46,995 nt of DNA from Akkermansia muciniphila (GTDB taxonomy: Bacteria; Verrucomicrobiota; Verrucomicrobiia; Verrucomicrobiales; DEV007): the NCBI GenBank assembly GCA_945883495.1, contig CAMCXS010000045.1, forward strand, positions 1 through 46,995. Reading direction: 5' to 3'. Under the pieces are notes generated by a model. It searched no databases, had not been told where the DNA came from, and saw only the letters and a program-made list of their open reading frames with translations. A program made the translations under genes and the position numbers. Every line of letters starts with the position of its first letter. Within the stretch, counting starts at the first letter, position 1. Below, in pieces: positions 18,868 to 27,170 of this stretch.

Positions 18868-19863
18868 TTAGGTTCTTTGGTATTCGATGGCTCCGCGCAG
18901 CGCGCCCACGATGCACACGAGGTGAAGCACGGTCAAGCCGAGGACCCCGGGCGTTCCTGCAAGTTCAACTGGGAAGACCCAGATATGCCGGAGCAGAAGG
19001 AGCACGGAGTGGAGCAAGAGAAGGAAGGCGGCGAGTGAACTGCGGCGAGCGAGGCCCAACGAGAGGAGCAAGAGAACCACGATATCAAGAAGACTCCAAC
19101 ACCCGAACGGTGGCCGGACCGGGAGAATCGGGAAGATCAGTGACAACGAAAGCACGAGCATGACCAAGGCCGCGCTCACGCTGGCGACGACTCCGAACGT
19201 AATCCGGCGTTGCGCGCTTTCCGCCACCGAGGAGGTGGGACCGCGGAGGAAGGAAAGGACGAAGAGACCGAGGGTGCCGCCGCCGATGGTGATGAGAAAC
19301 GTCCGCCAGGTGGTAGCGTTTCCGCGCAACGTGGTGACCAACTGCTGCCAACGGGCGGGAAACTCCGCTTTGATTGTGTCAAACGACGGACATGCGGCGA
19401 AATCTGGGCGCCAGAAAGGCGAATTCATCGTTCGGAACGTTTGCGCTAGGTTCGGCATCGGCCTCAGTTCCGGCGCGGAAAGGTAGATTTGAACGTCGAG
19501 CCAGCCGAGGCGCTCTTGAGTGGCTGGATCCATGCGAGTGACTAAGGGCGCCAGGCGGCGGATGATTTGCTTGGCCTCGGCCGGGGCGGAGGCCTTGGCT
19601 TTGTTGATGGCGCTGCCGACGAATGCTTCCTGTTGCCGCCGTTGGTCGGGGGACAGGCAGTCTGGTGAAATCTCCACCCAGGAGAAGGTGAGCGAGGTGG
19701 CCTCTCCGGCACGCAAGGCCACGGCGCCCTCTTGGTTGAAGCTAAGGCCAATGCTGCGAATCCTGGTTCCGTCGAGGAGTTCCAACTCCCGGGCTGCGGC
19801 CCGGTTTGCTCCGAAGCAAAGCATCGCAAAGAGGGCCCAAACAAGTCGGATGCGGGGAGGCAT
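18868..19863 (-). CDS. Exported N-terminal domain plus five-helix membrane protein, unknown function
   Basis: I do not recognise this 331-residue protein. It has a signal peptide (VWALFAMLCFGANRAAA). A periplasmic region of about 165 residues follows that begins with a small beta domain (LELLDGTRIRSIGLSF). Then come five hydrophobic helices between about 190 and 325. The order of an exported globular part followed by a helical bundle recalls mechanosensitive or sensor membrane proteins, but no family motif is visible. It is the last gene of a minus-strand group (TPR, CPBP, this gene) and is convergent with the efflux channel gene. A 47-bp gap separates it from the CPBP gene. Confidence 0.7.
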   Translation of the reverse strand: MPPRIRLVWALFAMLCFGANRAAARELELLDGTRIRSIGLSFNQEGAVALRAGEATSLTFSWVEISPDCLSPDQRRQQEAFVGSAINKAKASAPAEAKQIIRRLAPLVTRMDPATQERLGWLDVQIYLSAPELRPMPNLAQTFRTMNSPFWRPDFAACPSFDTIKAEFPARWQQLVTTLRGNATTWRTFLITIGGGTLGLFVLSFLRGPTSSVAESAQRRITFGVVASVSAALVMLVLSLSLIFPILPVRPPFGCWSLLDIVVLLLLSLGLARRSSLAAFLLLLHSVLLLLRHIWVFPVELAGTPGVLGLTVLHLVCIVGALRGAIEYQRT

Positions 19864-19910
19864 GCCTCACACCATTCACGGTCTGTTGATTTGGCAAGAA
19901 AAAGTTTGTG

Positions 19911-20660
19911 TCAGGGCGTTGTATTCTCGAGCGCCATGCAGGCCAGTGCCAGGCCATTGTTCACGGCATGCATGCAGAGCGGCGTCCAAAGTGAGTTCGT
20001 TTGGAAGCGCGCTGCCGTCAGGAGCAGGCCCATGGTCCCGATGTAGATCCGCTCATACCAGCCATACTGCACATGAACGGCGGTCCAAAGTAAGGTGGTG
20101 AGCGTCGCCGTCCAAACCACGCCCAGACTCTCTCCCCAACCGCGATACAGGAAGCCGCGGAAAAACGTCTCTTCGAAGAGCGGCGCCATGACCGCGACTC
20201 CAAGGACGAGCCATGCGACGCAATCCGTGCTGGCCCAAACCTTGACCAAGAAGTCCGGAGGCGATGCCACGCCGGCCGCCGGGGCCAAGAAGGTGTGCAC
20301 CGTCCCCAGGCCAAAGGCGACGGCGACCCAGGTGAGCACGGCACTGGGCTCCGGGCGGGTTGCGAAACCCACGTAGGCGGTGGGATGCCTGCTGCGGATG
20401 AACGCGAGCACCGCGATGAGGAGCAAGGAGGCGGTGCCGGAAACGAGGGTCAGCAGACTCAAGACATCACCGTCAGAGGTGTAACTCTGGAGGGGGACGT
20501 CCGTCGCCGGCGGGGAGAGGGAGTAGACGATGCCAAAGGCCAAGCTCTGGGTGACGTAAAACGTTCCCAGAATCACCAATCCGAACCCAGCCGTGGCCCA
20601 AAATCCCCAGGGCGGGGGAGAGAGCTTCCCGGCGGCAGCGTCGTCAGTTTCCCGTGCCAT
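19911..20660 (-). CDS. CPBP-family intramembrane metalloprotease
   Basis: This 249-residue polytopic membrane protein carries the three CPBP (CAAX protease/bacteriocin-processing) motifs. These are EETFFRGFLYRG (EExxxR), WTAVH (FxxxH-like) and MHAVNN (HxxxN), which together build the glutamate/histidine metal site in the membrane. Family members cleave prenylated proteins or confer bacteriocin immunity; the substrate here is unknown. The ATG at 20660 (MARETDD) is preferred over one at 20699 because it gives the usual short N-terminus. It overlaps the upstream TPR gene by 17 bp, so both are probably one transcript. Confidence 0.85.
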   Translation of the reverse strand: MARETDDAAAGKLSPPPWGFWATAGFGLVILGTFYVTQSLAFGIVYSLSPPATDVPLQSYTSDGDVLSLLTLVSGTASLLLIAVLAFIRSRHPTAYVGFATRPEPSAVLTWVAVAFGLGTVHTFLAPAAGVASPPDFLVKVWASTDCVAWLVLGVAVMAPLFEETFFRGFLYRGWGESLGVVWTATLTTLLWTAVHVQYGWYERIYIGTMGLLLTAARFQTNSLWTPLCMHAVNNGLALACMALENTTP

Positions 20661-21426
20661 TCGGCTGTCCACGCAGAATGAGGTGGGTCCGGGCGACATC
20701 TCCCATGTAATTCTCCGCGGTCGGGTTCGCCGCTGCTTCGGCGATGTATTCGAGAGATTTCTCCTTTTCCCCGGTCATCTCGTAGAACAGCCCTAGATAG
20801 AGGTCGGCGTAGAATTTGGCTGTTTCGCTGCCGGTTCCGGCGGCTTCGATGACTTCTTCCGGCGTGCCCTTGCCGGTGAAGAGATTTTGGATCTGCAACA
20901 TGGGGATCCGCCGGTCGCGAGTCACCTGCATGTATTGCTCCCGCGCGGACTCCAGAGTGGCTCCTTCCGTCCGTGCCAAACAGAGGATGTGCCAAACCGA
21001 GTTCTCGACGTCTTCCGGATTCACCGTGCGGTGCAGCTCAAATTGATTGACGCCTTGTTGATATTCTCCCGCGTAATACAGGGCGATCCCACGTTGCCAA
21101 TGTCCGGCAGCCTCTTCCGGGAGCAGGGCAATCACGGTATCGAAATCCGCCATCGACTCTTTGATTCGGGCGTTGCGGAAGTGGACCTCTCCCCGGCGTT
21201 GGTGGGCCAAGGCCGCGATTTCCTTGGCCAACTGCGTCTGTTCCGTGGAAGCCTCCGGCGCCCGGTCCAAGATCGGCTGTAGCGTCGAGATTACCTCGCT
21301 GAAATCGCCTTCGCCAAAGGCGGCCTTGGCGGCTTCAACGGTTTCAGCATCGCCTGCACGCAGGGAGCTAGCGAGGAGCAGGGAGAGAAGGACCGGCAGG
21401 GCGGCCCGGCAAAAATGTGGATTCAT
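20644..21426 (-). CDS. Exported TPR-repeat protein
   Basis: This 260-residue protein has an export signal (AALPVLLSLLLASSLRAGD) and is helical throughout. It has tetratricopeptide-like units, for instance HFRNARIKESMADFDTVIAL and AAGHWQRGIALYYAGEYQQG followed by LGLFYEMTGEKEKSLEYIAE. The order resembles NlpI-like TPR proteins that scaffold envelope enzymes. The ATG at 21426 (MNPHFCRAALP) is chosen over one six codons upstream because it gives a compact signal peptide. It lies upstream of and overlaps the CPBP protease gene, which suggests a joint envelope role. Confidence 0.8.
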   Translation of the reverse strand: MNPHFCRAALPVLLSLLLASSLRAGDAETVEAAKAAFGEGDFSEVISTLQPILDRAPEASTEQTQLAKEIAALAHQRRGEVHFRNARIKESMADFDTVIALLPEEAAGHWQRGIALYYAGEYQQGVNQFELHRTVNPEDVENSVWHILCLARTEGATLESAREQYMQVTRDRRIPMLQIQNLFTGKGTPEEVIEAAGTGSETAKFYADLYLGLFYEMTGEKEKSLEYIAEAAANPTAENYMGDVARTHLILRGQPNGTGN

Positions 21427-21531
21427 GGGGCAAAATCTTCGCAACTAATCGGGTTTGTCGTGGTTGATCCCGGGCACAAGCCGGATCTTCTTGGTACCGG
21501 CACTCAATCACAATCCCACCATCAATCCCAA

Positions 21532-21897
21532 ATGAAAAAGCAGATCATCCTCACGGCCCTGACCGCCCTCGCGGTGGCCTCCACCGGATTCGCGGCCGAA
21601 GGCGAAGGCAAGCCGAAGGGCGGCAAAAAGCCTCCGATGACTCCGGAGCAGCGCGCCGAAATGATGCTCAAGAATCTTGATAAGAACAGCGATAGCAAGC
21701 TCGACAAGGCCGAGCTCGCTGCTCAGCCGGCTCCCAAGCCGAAAGAAGGCGCTCCCGCCCCCGCGAAACCGGCTCCTACGCCGGAAGAGCGCGCGGCCAA
21801 GATGATTGAGCGCGGCGACAAGAATAGCGATGGCGCTCTGGATAAGACCGAGTTGACCGCGGTGCTGACTCAGGCTCCGAAGAAGCCGAAGAACTAA
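21532..21897 (+). CDS. Secreted EF-hand calcium-binding protein
   Basis: This 121-residue protein starts with a clear signal peptide (MKKQIILTALTALAVASTGFA, cut after AFAA-like residues). It then has two canonical EF-hand loops, DKNSDSKLDKAE and DKNSDGALDKTE, joined by a lysine/proline/alanine-rich linker. The loop spacing of Asp, Asn, Asp and Glu fits Ca2+ coordination. It is likely periplasmic or exported, as in many Verrucomicrobial and planctomycetal small EF-hand proteins. The open frame extends upstream to 21415, but the ATG at 21532 begins the signal. It is monocistronic, with a strong terminator 24 bp after the stop. Confidence 0.88.
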   Translation: MKKQIILTALTALAVASTGFAAEGEGKPKGGKKPPMTPEQRAEMMLKNLDKNSDSKLDKAELAAQPAPKPKEGAPAPAKPAPTPEERAAKMIERGDKNSDGALDKTELTAVLTQAPKKPKN

Positions 21898-21920
21898 TTC
21901 CCCCGAAAACCCACCACTCG

Positions 21921-21956
21921 GAGGCGGCGGCTAGGCAACTGGCCGCCGCCTCTTTT
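21921..21956 (+). terminator. Rho-independent terminator after the EF-hand gene
   Basis: A perfect 11-bp inverted repeat (GAGGCGGCGGC / GCCGCCGCCTC) encloses a 10-base loop and is followed directly by TTTT. It begins 23 bp after the EF-hand stop codon. Confidence 0.85.
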
Positions 21957-22105
21957 GCGTTCTAGGTGGCGGGCCCCGCAAATGGGTCTGGACTCACGCG
22001 GAGTTGCTCGTTCGTCACGGCTGACTAAGGGGACGGCCCTCCTGAATCTTCAACCCTCAACCATCAACTGGCGCTCGCGCCACAACGGCGCTACTTTGCC
22101 GCCGG

Positions 22106-24055
22106 ATGCTGACACTGAACGAAGTCGAAAAAGGGTTTGGCGGCCGGATTCTCTTTTCCGGGGTGAACCTGCAGATCAATGCGCGGGATCGAGTGGGCTT
22201 GGTGGGGCCCAATGGCGCGGGTAAGTCCACGCTCTTCTCCTTGATTCTGAAGGAGGACACGCCGGACAGTGGCACCGTCTCCATGGATAAGCGTTGCACG
22301 CTCGGCTACTTGCCTCAGGAAAGCACGCCGACGGGCGACGAAACCGTGCTCCAAGTGGCCACCTCCGTCCGGCCAGAGTTCACCAAGCTTCGGGCGATTC
22401 TTTCCAAGCACGAGGCGGCTGGGACCACCGATTCCGCGGAGTACGCGGATGCCCAGGCGCAGTTCGATGAGATCGGTGGCTATCATTTGGAGCCGAAGGC
22501 GAAACGGATTCTCCGCGGGTTGGCGTTCCGGGAATCCGAGTTCGACCGGCCGATGAGGGAGTTGAGCGGCGGTTGGGTGATGCGGGCGTACTTGGCGCGG
22601 TTGCTCGTGATGGAGCCGGATCTCTTGATGCTTGACGAGCCGACGAACCACTTGGACCTGCACTCGCTCCAATGGTTCCAGAACTATTTAAAGGGTTACA
22701 ACGGCGCGATTCTCATGATTTCGCACGACCGTGAGTTCCTCAACGCACTGACGGATTCCATTATCCACATTTTCCACGGCAAACTGCACCGGTATCGGGG
22801 GAACTACGATGCCTTCCTCAAGCAAAAGGAGCAACGCGAAGAGCAGGCCTGGGCTGCGTACCGGGCGCAGCAGACCGAGATCAAGAAGATCGAGGAATTC
22901 ATCGCCCGATTCCGGGCCAAGGCCACCAAGGCGGCGCAGGCGCAGAGCCGGATCAAGCAATTGGAGAAGATGGAGCGTCTCCAGCCGCCCTCACCGCCCG
23001 AAGCCACCGTGACGTTGCGCTTCCCGCAGCCGCGGCAAACCGGCCAGAAGGTGGTCAATCTGACGAATATTCATCAGGCCTATGGGAAGACCACGGTTTA
23101 TGAAGGCATGGAATTCGCCGCCGAGCGCGGAGACCGGATCGTCCTCGTCGGCCCGAACGGCGCGGGGAAATCCACCATGCTCAAAATCCTGGCCGGGGAA
23201 CTCGAGTTTCAGCAGGGGGAACGCAAGCTCGGCCTGAATGTCGATGTCGCCTACTTCGCCCAGTATCGCAGTCTGATGTTGAACGGCGCCCGGAGCGTTT
23301 TGGAGGAAGCGCTGAGCACGCAGGGCCGCCAGGCGACGGAGCAGGATACGCGGACGTTGCTCGGTTGCTTCCTCTTCCGTGGGGACGACGTCCACAAGAG
23401 CGTCGGGGTGTTGAGCGGGGGCGAGAAGGGGCGGCTCGCCCTGGTAAAGATTCTCCTCAATCCGCCCAACCTGCTCCTCATGGACGAGCCGACCACGCAC
23501 CTCGACATGCCGAGCATCGATGCCTTGACCCAGGCGTTGAAGCAGTTCCAAGGGACGCTGGTCTTCATCAGCCACGACGTTTACTTCATTCGCGGGATCG
23601 CCGAGAAGGTGCTCCACATTGAGGCCGGCAAGCTCACGTGGTACGCGGGGGGATACGATTATTACCTGGAAAAATCCGGTGCCGATTCCGAGCGGGCCGC
23701 TTTGACCGCTGGGCAGCCGATTTACGTGGCGCCGGACGCGAAGGTGAAGTCGGCGTCGTCCGATAGTTCCACCCGTAAGACCAAGGAGCAGAAACGCCAA
23801 GAAGCCGAGGAACGCCAGCGCCGGGCGCAGGAGCGCAAGGAATTGGAAACGGCGTTGCACAAAGCGGAAAGCCGGGTCACCACGTTGGAAGCGCGCCGTG
23901 AAGAGATCACCAAGCTGCTCGACGATTCCGGTCTGTATCAACGGGACCCGGGAGCGGTGATCAAGCTCAACCGTGAGCTGGTGCAGATCACCGATGAGTT
24001 GGAGACCGCGACGGCGAATTGGGAAGAGCTGGCCGGGAAAGTGGAGTTAGCCTAG
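22106..24055 (+). CDS. ABC-F family ATPase (ribosome-associated type)
   Basis: At 649 residues it has two ABC ATPase domains and no membrane part. Each domain has a Walker A (GPNGAGKST twice), a signature (LSGGWVMRAYLARLL; LSGGEKGRLALVKILL) and a Walker B (LLMLDEPTNHLDL; LLLMDEPTTHLDM). The domains are joined by the lysine-rich ABC-F interdomain linker and followed by a C-terminal coiled coil (about 560-649). Family members (EttA, Uup, YbiT, YheS) bind the ribosomal E site and relieve translation stalls. Which subgroup this belongs to needs a tree. It appears to be transcribed alone. Confidence 0.93.
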   Translation: MLTLNEVEKGFGGRILFSGVNLQINARDRVGLVGPNGAGKSTLFSLILKEDTPDSGTVSMDKRCTLGYLPQESTPTGDETVLQVATSVRPEFTKLRAILSKHEAAGTTDSAEYADAQAQFDEIGGYHLEPKAKRILRGLAFRESEFDRPMRELSGGWVMRAYLARLLVMEPDLLMLDEPTNHLDLHSLQWFQNYLKGYNGAILMISHDREFLNALTDSIIHIFHGKLHRYRGNYDAFLKQKEQREEQAWAAYRAQQTEIKKIEEFIARFRAKATKAAQAQSRIKQLEKMERLQPPSPPEATVTLRFPQPRQTGQKVVNLTNIHQAYGKTTVYEGMEFAAERGDRIVLVGPNGAGKSTMLKILAGELEFQQGERKLGLNVDVAYFAQYRSLMLNGARSVLEEALSTQGRQATEQDTRTLLGCFLFRGDDVHKSVGVLSGGEKGRLALVKILLNPPNLLLMDEPTTHLDMPSIDALTQALKQFQGTLVFISHDVYFIRGIAEKVLHIEAGKLTWYAGGYDYYLEKSGADSERAALTAGQPIYVAPDAKVKSASSDSSTRKTKEQKRQEAEERQRRAQERKELETALHKAESRVTTLEARREEITKLLDDSGLYQRDPGAVIKLNRELVQITDELETATANWEELAGKVELA

Positions 24056-24156
24056 AAACAATCGCTCCGCGCAGGCCTTAATCACCAAGGTTTGGGTGGA
24101 ATTGAGTCTGGAGGCCTGACTCTTGCCAAATCATCCGATCCCAGCGAGGATGTGGG

Positions 24157-24957
24157 ATGAGAGTTCCCAAGGGCGTTTGGCTTGCGATTTGTTGTTGGGC
24201 GGTGACCCCTTGGGTCGCAAGTGGAGCGATGAAAACAGAGGAAGTGACCTACGAGGGCGGCGGCGTGACCATGAAAGGGATGATCGCGTGGGACGATGCG
24301 GTTTCCGGTCCGCGTCCAGGAGTCCTCGTGGTTCACGAATGGTGGGGGAACAACGATTACGCCCGGCGCCGCGCCACGATGCTGGCGGAACTGGGATACG
24401 TCGGGATGGCGATCGATATGTTCGGCGATGGCAAAACCGCCGCGCACCCGGATGACGCGGGCAAGTTCGCCGGGGAAGCGATGGCGAATCTCGATCAAGC
24501 CAAGGCCCGGTTCGAAGCGGCTTTGCAGTTGTTGAAGAGCCGTCCGGAGACGGATCCCGAACGAGTGGCGGCTATCGGTTACTGTTTTGGCGGCGGCGTG
24601 GTCTTGCAAATGGCCCGGCTGGGCATGGATCTGGACGCGGTCGCGAGCTTTCATGGAAGCCTGGGGGCGAAGGTTCCGGCCAAACCTGGGGTGGTGAAGG
24701 CGAAGATTCTGGTCTGCCACGGCGCGGATGACGAGTTCATCCCGGAGGAAGCGGTCGAGGCCTTCAAGCGTGAGATGGAAGAAGCCGGGGCGGAGTATCG
24801 TTTCGTGGTGTACGAAGGGGCCATCCACGGCTTCTCAAGCCCCGACGCAACGGTGAATGGCGAAAAGTTCAGCCTACCTTTGGCCTACGACGAAGCGGCC
24901 GACAAGGCCTCCTGGAACGAGTTGAAAGCGATTCTGGGCCGCGTTTTTCAGAAGTGA
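24157..24957 (+). CDS. Exported dienelactone hydrolase-family protein
   Basis: This 266-residue alpha/beta hydrolase has an N-terminal export signal (LAICCWAVTPWVASG). The nucleophile is C143 in IGYCFGGG. The catalytic acid lies in HGADDEFIP (D191/D192) and the histidine is H224 in AIHGFSSPD. A conserved VVHEWWGNNDYARRR stretch near the N-terminus is typical of the dienelactone hydrolase family (clan with carboxymethylenebutenolidase). The natural ester or lactone substrate is unknown. The signal peptide suggests a periplasmic role, unlike the cytoplasmic aromatic-degradation enzymes. Confidence 0.9.
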   Translation: MRVPKGVWLAICCWAVTPWVASGAMKTEEVTYEGGGVTMKGMIAWDDAVSGPRPGVLVVHEWWGNNDYARRRATMLAELGYVGMAIDMFGDGKTAAHPDDAGKFAGEAMANLDQAKARFEAALQLLKSRPETDPERVAAIGYCFGGGVVLQMARLGMDLDAVASFHGSLGAKVPAKPGVVKAKILVCHGADDEFIPEEAVEAFKREMEEAGAEYRFVVYEGAIHGFSSPDATVNGEKFSLPLAYDEAADKASWNELKAILGRVFQK

Positions 24958-25143
24958 CACCCGGAGGTAGCGCCGATTGGCGCGATTTCGATGACGATGA
25001 ACTGAATCGAATGCGGCCCAGCGCTGCGTTCCTCACTTGCCTTGGGGCTCAACCCTTCGCTTTTTTCGCAAGGGAATGGGGCTCTGAAGGTGATCCGCGA
25101 ATTCGGGCTCGCTAGGGGCGGACTCCATGTCTACCTTCACCCT

Positions 25144-25920
25144 ATGCTCATCCCCCTTTCTGATGACGATCGCCAGCTCTATCGACCGACTTGGCTGACT
25201 AACACTTTTCTTGCTCTCAATATCGTGGTGTTCGTGGTGCAATTGCTGCTCCCAAACTTCACGGCAAGTTACAGCGCGGTGCCGCTGGAAATCACCACTG
25301 GCCAGGACTTGATCGGAGTTAGCGCCGTGGCCCGTCCAGATGGCGGGACAGTGGAAATTCCTCAAGGTCCAGGTCCCAGGCCAGTATTTCTGACCCTGAT
25401 AACTGCCATGTTTATGCACGGAGATTGGCTGCATATCGGAGGCAATTTGTTGTTCCTGTGGATTTTCGGGAACAACGTGGAACACCGTTTCGGTTCGAAG
25501 CGTTTTTTTGCCTTTTACCTGGGGAGCGGCTTGGCGGCAGGCTTGGCTCACACGTTCTTGGATCCACAGAGTCAGATCCCCATGCTCGGAGCCTCTGGCG
25601 CCATTTCCGGCATTCTGGGCGCCTATTTGGTGCTCTTTCCCCGCAATATAGTCAAAGTGCTAATCTTCCTATGGATCATTCCCGTTCCAGCTTTTGTCGT
25701 CATTGGCCTCTGGATCGCCTCTCAGATGATCGGTGGGGCGGGAATGTTGGCGGAAATGGTGAATAACCAAATTCCTACGGAAGGCGTCTCCTACGGGGCT
25801 CACCTCGGCGGTCTCCTTGCAGGTCTGAGCCTTGGTCTGCTCTTCCGGTTCCGCATGAAGGAAGAACCAGAAAACGTCTTCTACCGGAAACTGCCGCCAC
25901 CGTTGCCGAGGGCTTCGTAA
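25144..25920 (+). CDS. Rhomboid-family intramembrane serine protease
   Basis: This 258-residue, six-helix membrane protein carries the rhomboid signatures HGDWLHIGGNLLFLWIFGNN in helix 2, the nucleophile in GASGAISGILGAY (GxSG), and the histidine in YGAHLGGLLAG. It cleaves transmembrane helices within the membrane; the substrate is unknown. The ATG at 25144 gives the standard short cytoplasmic N-terminus; the frame is open further upstream but without a motif. Its stop codon is one base from the 45-bp att repeat. In the uninterrupted chromosome it would therefore converge directly on the 3' end of tRNA-Thr. Confidence 0.9.
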   Translation: MLIPLSDDDRQLYRPTWLTNTFLALNIVVFVVQLLLPNFTASYSAVPLEITTGQDLIGVSAVARPDGGTVEIPQGPGPRPVFLTLITAMFMHGDWLHIGGNLLFLWIFGNNVEHRFGSKRFFAFYLGSGLAAGLAHTFLDPQSQIPMLGASGAISGILGAYLVLFPRNIVKVLIFLWIIPVPAFVVIGLWIASQMIGGAGMLAEMVNNQIPTEGVSYGAHLGGLLAGLSLGLLFRFRMKEEPENVFYRKLPPPLPRAS

Positions 25921-25921
25921 A

Positions 25922-25966
25922 AAGCCAACTGTCGGATTTGAACCGACGACCGGCCGATTACAAATC
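25922..25966 (-). repeat. Left attachment site (displaced 3' end of tRNA-Thr)
   Basis: This 45-bp sequence is identical to 38122-38166. On the minus strand it is the anticodon-loop-to-3'-end half of tRNA-Thr(UGU). Beyond it the sequence departs from the tRNA (TACCG instead of GGCTG), so this copy is not a functional tRNA. It is the scar left by integration. Confidence 0.92.
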
Positions 25967-26198
25967 TACCGTGCGGACCCGTTTGCCCGAAGAAATGGGG
26001 CGATATCTCACTGAAAATAGCCTTAATTTATAGCCTTTCGGGGACCGATAGCGGGACTGAAACGGGACTGGCTTCCAAGGAAGAGAGCGAAAGCAGTAAT
26101 GGACATGCGGGGAGAGAGCCAAATCAGGCTTTTCGGGGCGGACTGATCAGGATTAGCAGGCGCTCCAGCGCCCAAGTTCGATCCGAAGGGGGAATTAT

Positions 26199-26400
26199 TA
26201 AGATCCGCTGATTTCTCAGATCTGAGGCATTTCTCAGTTGCGCCCGTGCAAAGCGGTGTCAGGTTGATCACTACCCTATGATCGACACCACCTAGCAACC
26301 GTACAAGCGGATAGCCGACCCCGGCCAGGGTCGGCTGATCCAAGATAGCCCGTAACAGCAAGCTTCCCTCGAGAGTTACTCAGAAGGGCGTTGCCCTTCT
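26199..26400. ncRNA. Candidate structured RNA: cluster of hairpins at the left end
   Basis: Between the left att and the first gene there is no convincing reading frame, but several inverted repeats sit in a row. They are CTGA-TTTC-TCAG (near 26210), GGTGTC..GATCA/TGATC..GACACC with a 5-base bulge (26255-26289), AGCCGACCC/GGGTCGGCT (26313-26336, 9 bp perfect) and AGAAGGGC/GCCCTTCT (26382-26400, 8 bp perfect, 3-base loop, then TT). This density suggests a folded transcript or protein-binding sites. The strand and function are unknown. Confidence 0.35.
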
Positions 26401-26502
26401 TTGTGCTCTTAAGTTGCCCGAGTGTTACGGATTTGTGAAACAAAGTCAAGCTGAAATTCAAGATGAACGCACGGTCAGCGCGCGTTCCAACCCGTAACAA
26501 CA

Positions 26503-26766
26503 ATGGTATACCTCATTACTTACGACCTAAACAGAGAGATTAATAGACCGCCGATTGTAACCATAATCAAGGAATTGGGCGCATGGGCCTGCTTGTCAGA
26601 GTCATCCTACGCCATTGAAACCGCATCTACGGTTACGGCGATTTACAGAGCGCTAGCTCCGTTGCTTGATAGCAATGACAGTCTATTAGTGGTCACCCTG
26701 AGAGCACCATGGACAGGCCACGCGCCTGCCGAGGTGATGGAATGGCTCCACGAACGACTGGCGTAA
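26503..26766 (+). CDS. Small Cas2-like (ferredoxin-fold) protein
   Basis: This 87-residue protein has the layout of Cas2/VapD/'SinR-like' small proteins. It begins MVYLITYDLNRE with the conserved strand and YDL motif, continues IVTIIKELGAWACLSESSYAIET, and ends in DSNDSLLVVTL, the fourth strand of such folds. The aspartate in YDL corresponds to the residue at the Cas2 dimer metal site. No cas1 or CRISPR repeats are present, so it is an orphan. Related orphans are suspected RNases or toxins; that role here is inference. A hairpin (GTTCCGC/GCGGAAC, 26797-26828) follows the stop, without a T-run. Confidence 0.6.
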   Translation: MVYLITYDLNREINRPPIVTIIKELGAWACLSESSYAIETASTVTAIYRALAPLLDSNDSLLVVTLRAPWTGHAPAEVMEWLHERLA

Positions 26767-26909
26767 CGTCGGCTCCACATTTAATCAGCTGAGTGAGTTC
26801 CGCTTCCCTCTCGCGGGGGGGGCGGAACAGTTCTGCTTCTGTCAGTATATGACGACCTCAAAGAAGTTCTCACAGTTGACGGAGGGGATGGCGGGCGGTA
26901 GAGCCTGAC

Positions 26910-27134
26910 ATGACCATAGTCCTCCATATTGCTCAGGGGCTCTTTGCGGTGATGGGCCTTGGCCTTCTCTCCGGCTTCACAAGCTCCAAAAACATAGGTG
27001 TCCTTTTAGCCGGACTCACCTACGGAGGTGGAGCATACACATCCTTTGCCATGGATTCATGGTGGCCCCTACTGGCCGCATTTGTCGGAACGTGGCTTCT
27101 ACGGCTTGTGGGCTTAGACCCAAGTCCGAATTGA
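26910..27134 (+). CDS. Small two-helix membrane protein
   Basis: This 74-residue protein is almost wholly hydrophobic. Two helices (about 5-25 and 45-68) are joined by a glycine-rich turn (LAGLTYGGGAYTSF). I recognise no family. It lies in the element between the Cas2-like gene and the convergent DUF2637-like gene. The start has GGCGGTAGAG a few bases upstream. Small membrane proteins of this kind in mobile elements can be toxins, holin-like or exclusion factors; nothing here decides which. Confidence 0.5.
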   Translation: MTIVLHIAQGLFAVMGLGLLSGFTSSKNIGVLLAGLTYGGGAYTSFAMDSWWPLLAAFVGTWLLRLVGLDPSPN

Positions 27135-27170
27135 AACCACCGTAGCGACTTGTTAGTTTTGTCGGGGAGT

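Noticed and set aside
26023-26503. Two minus-strand frames at the left end of the element (112 and 75 codons)
   Set aside because: They overlap each other, have no motif, and the hairpins in the DNA account better for the sequence.
26503-26766. A CRISPR-Cas locus around the Cas2-like gene
   Set aside because: No repeat-spacer array, cas1 or effector gene is present anywhere in the window.
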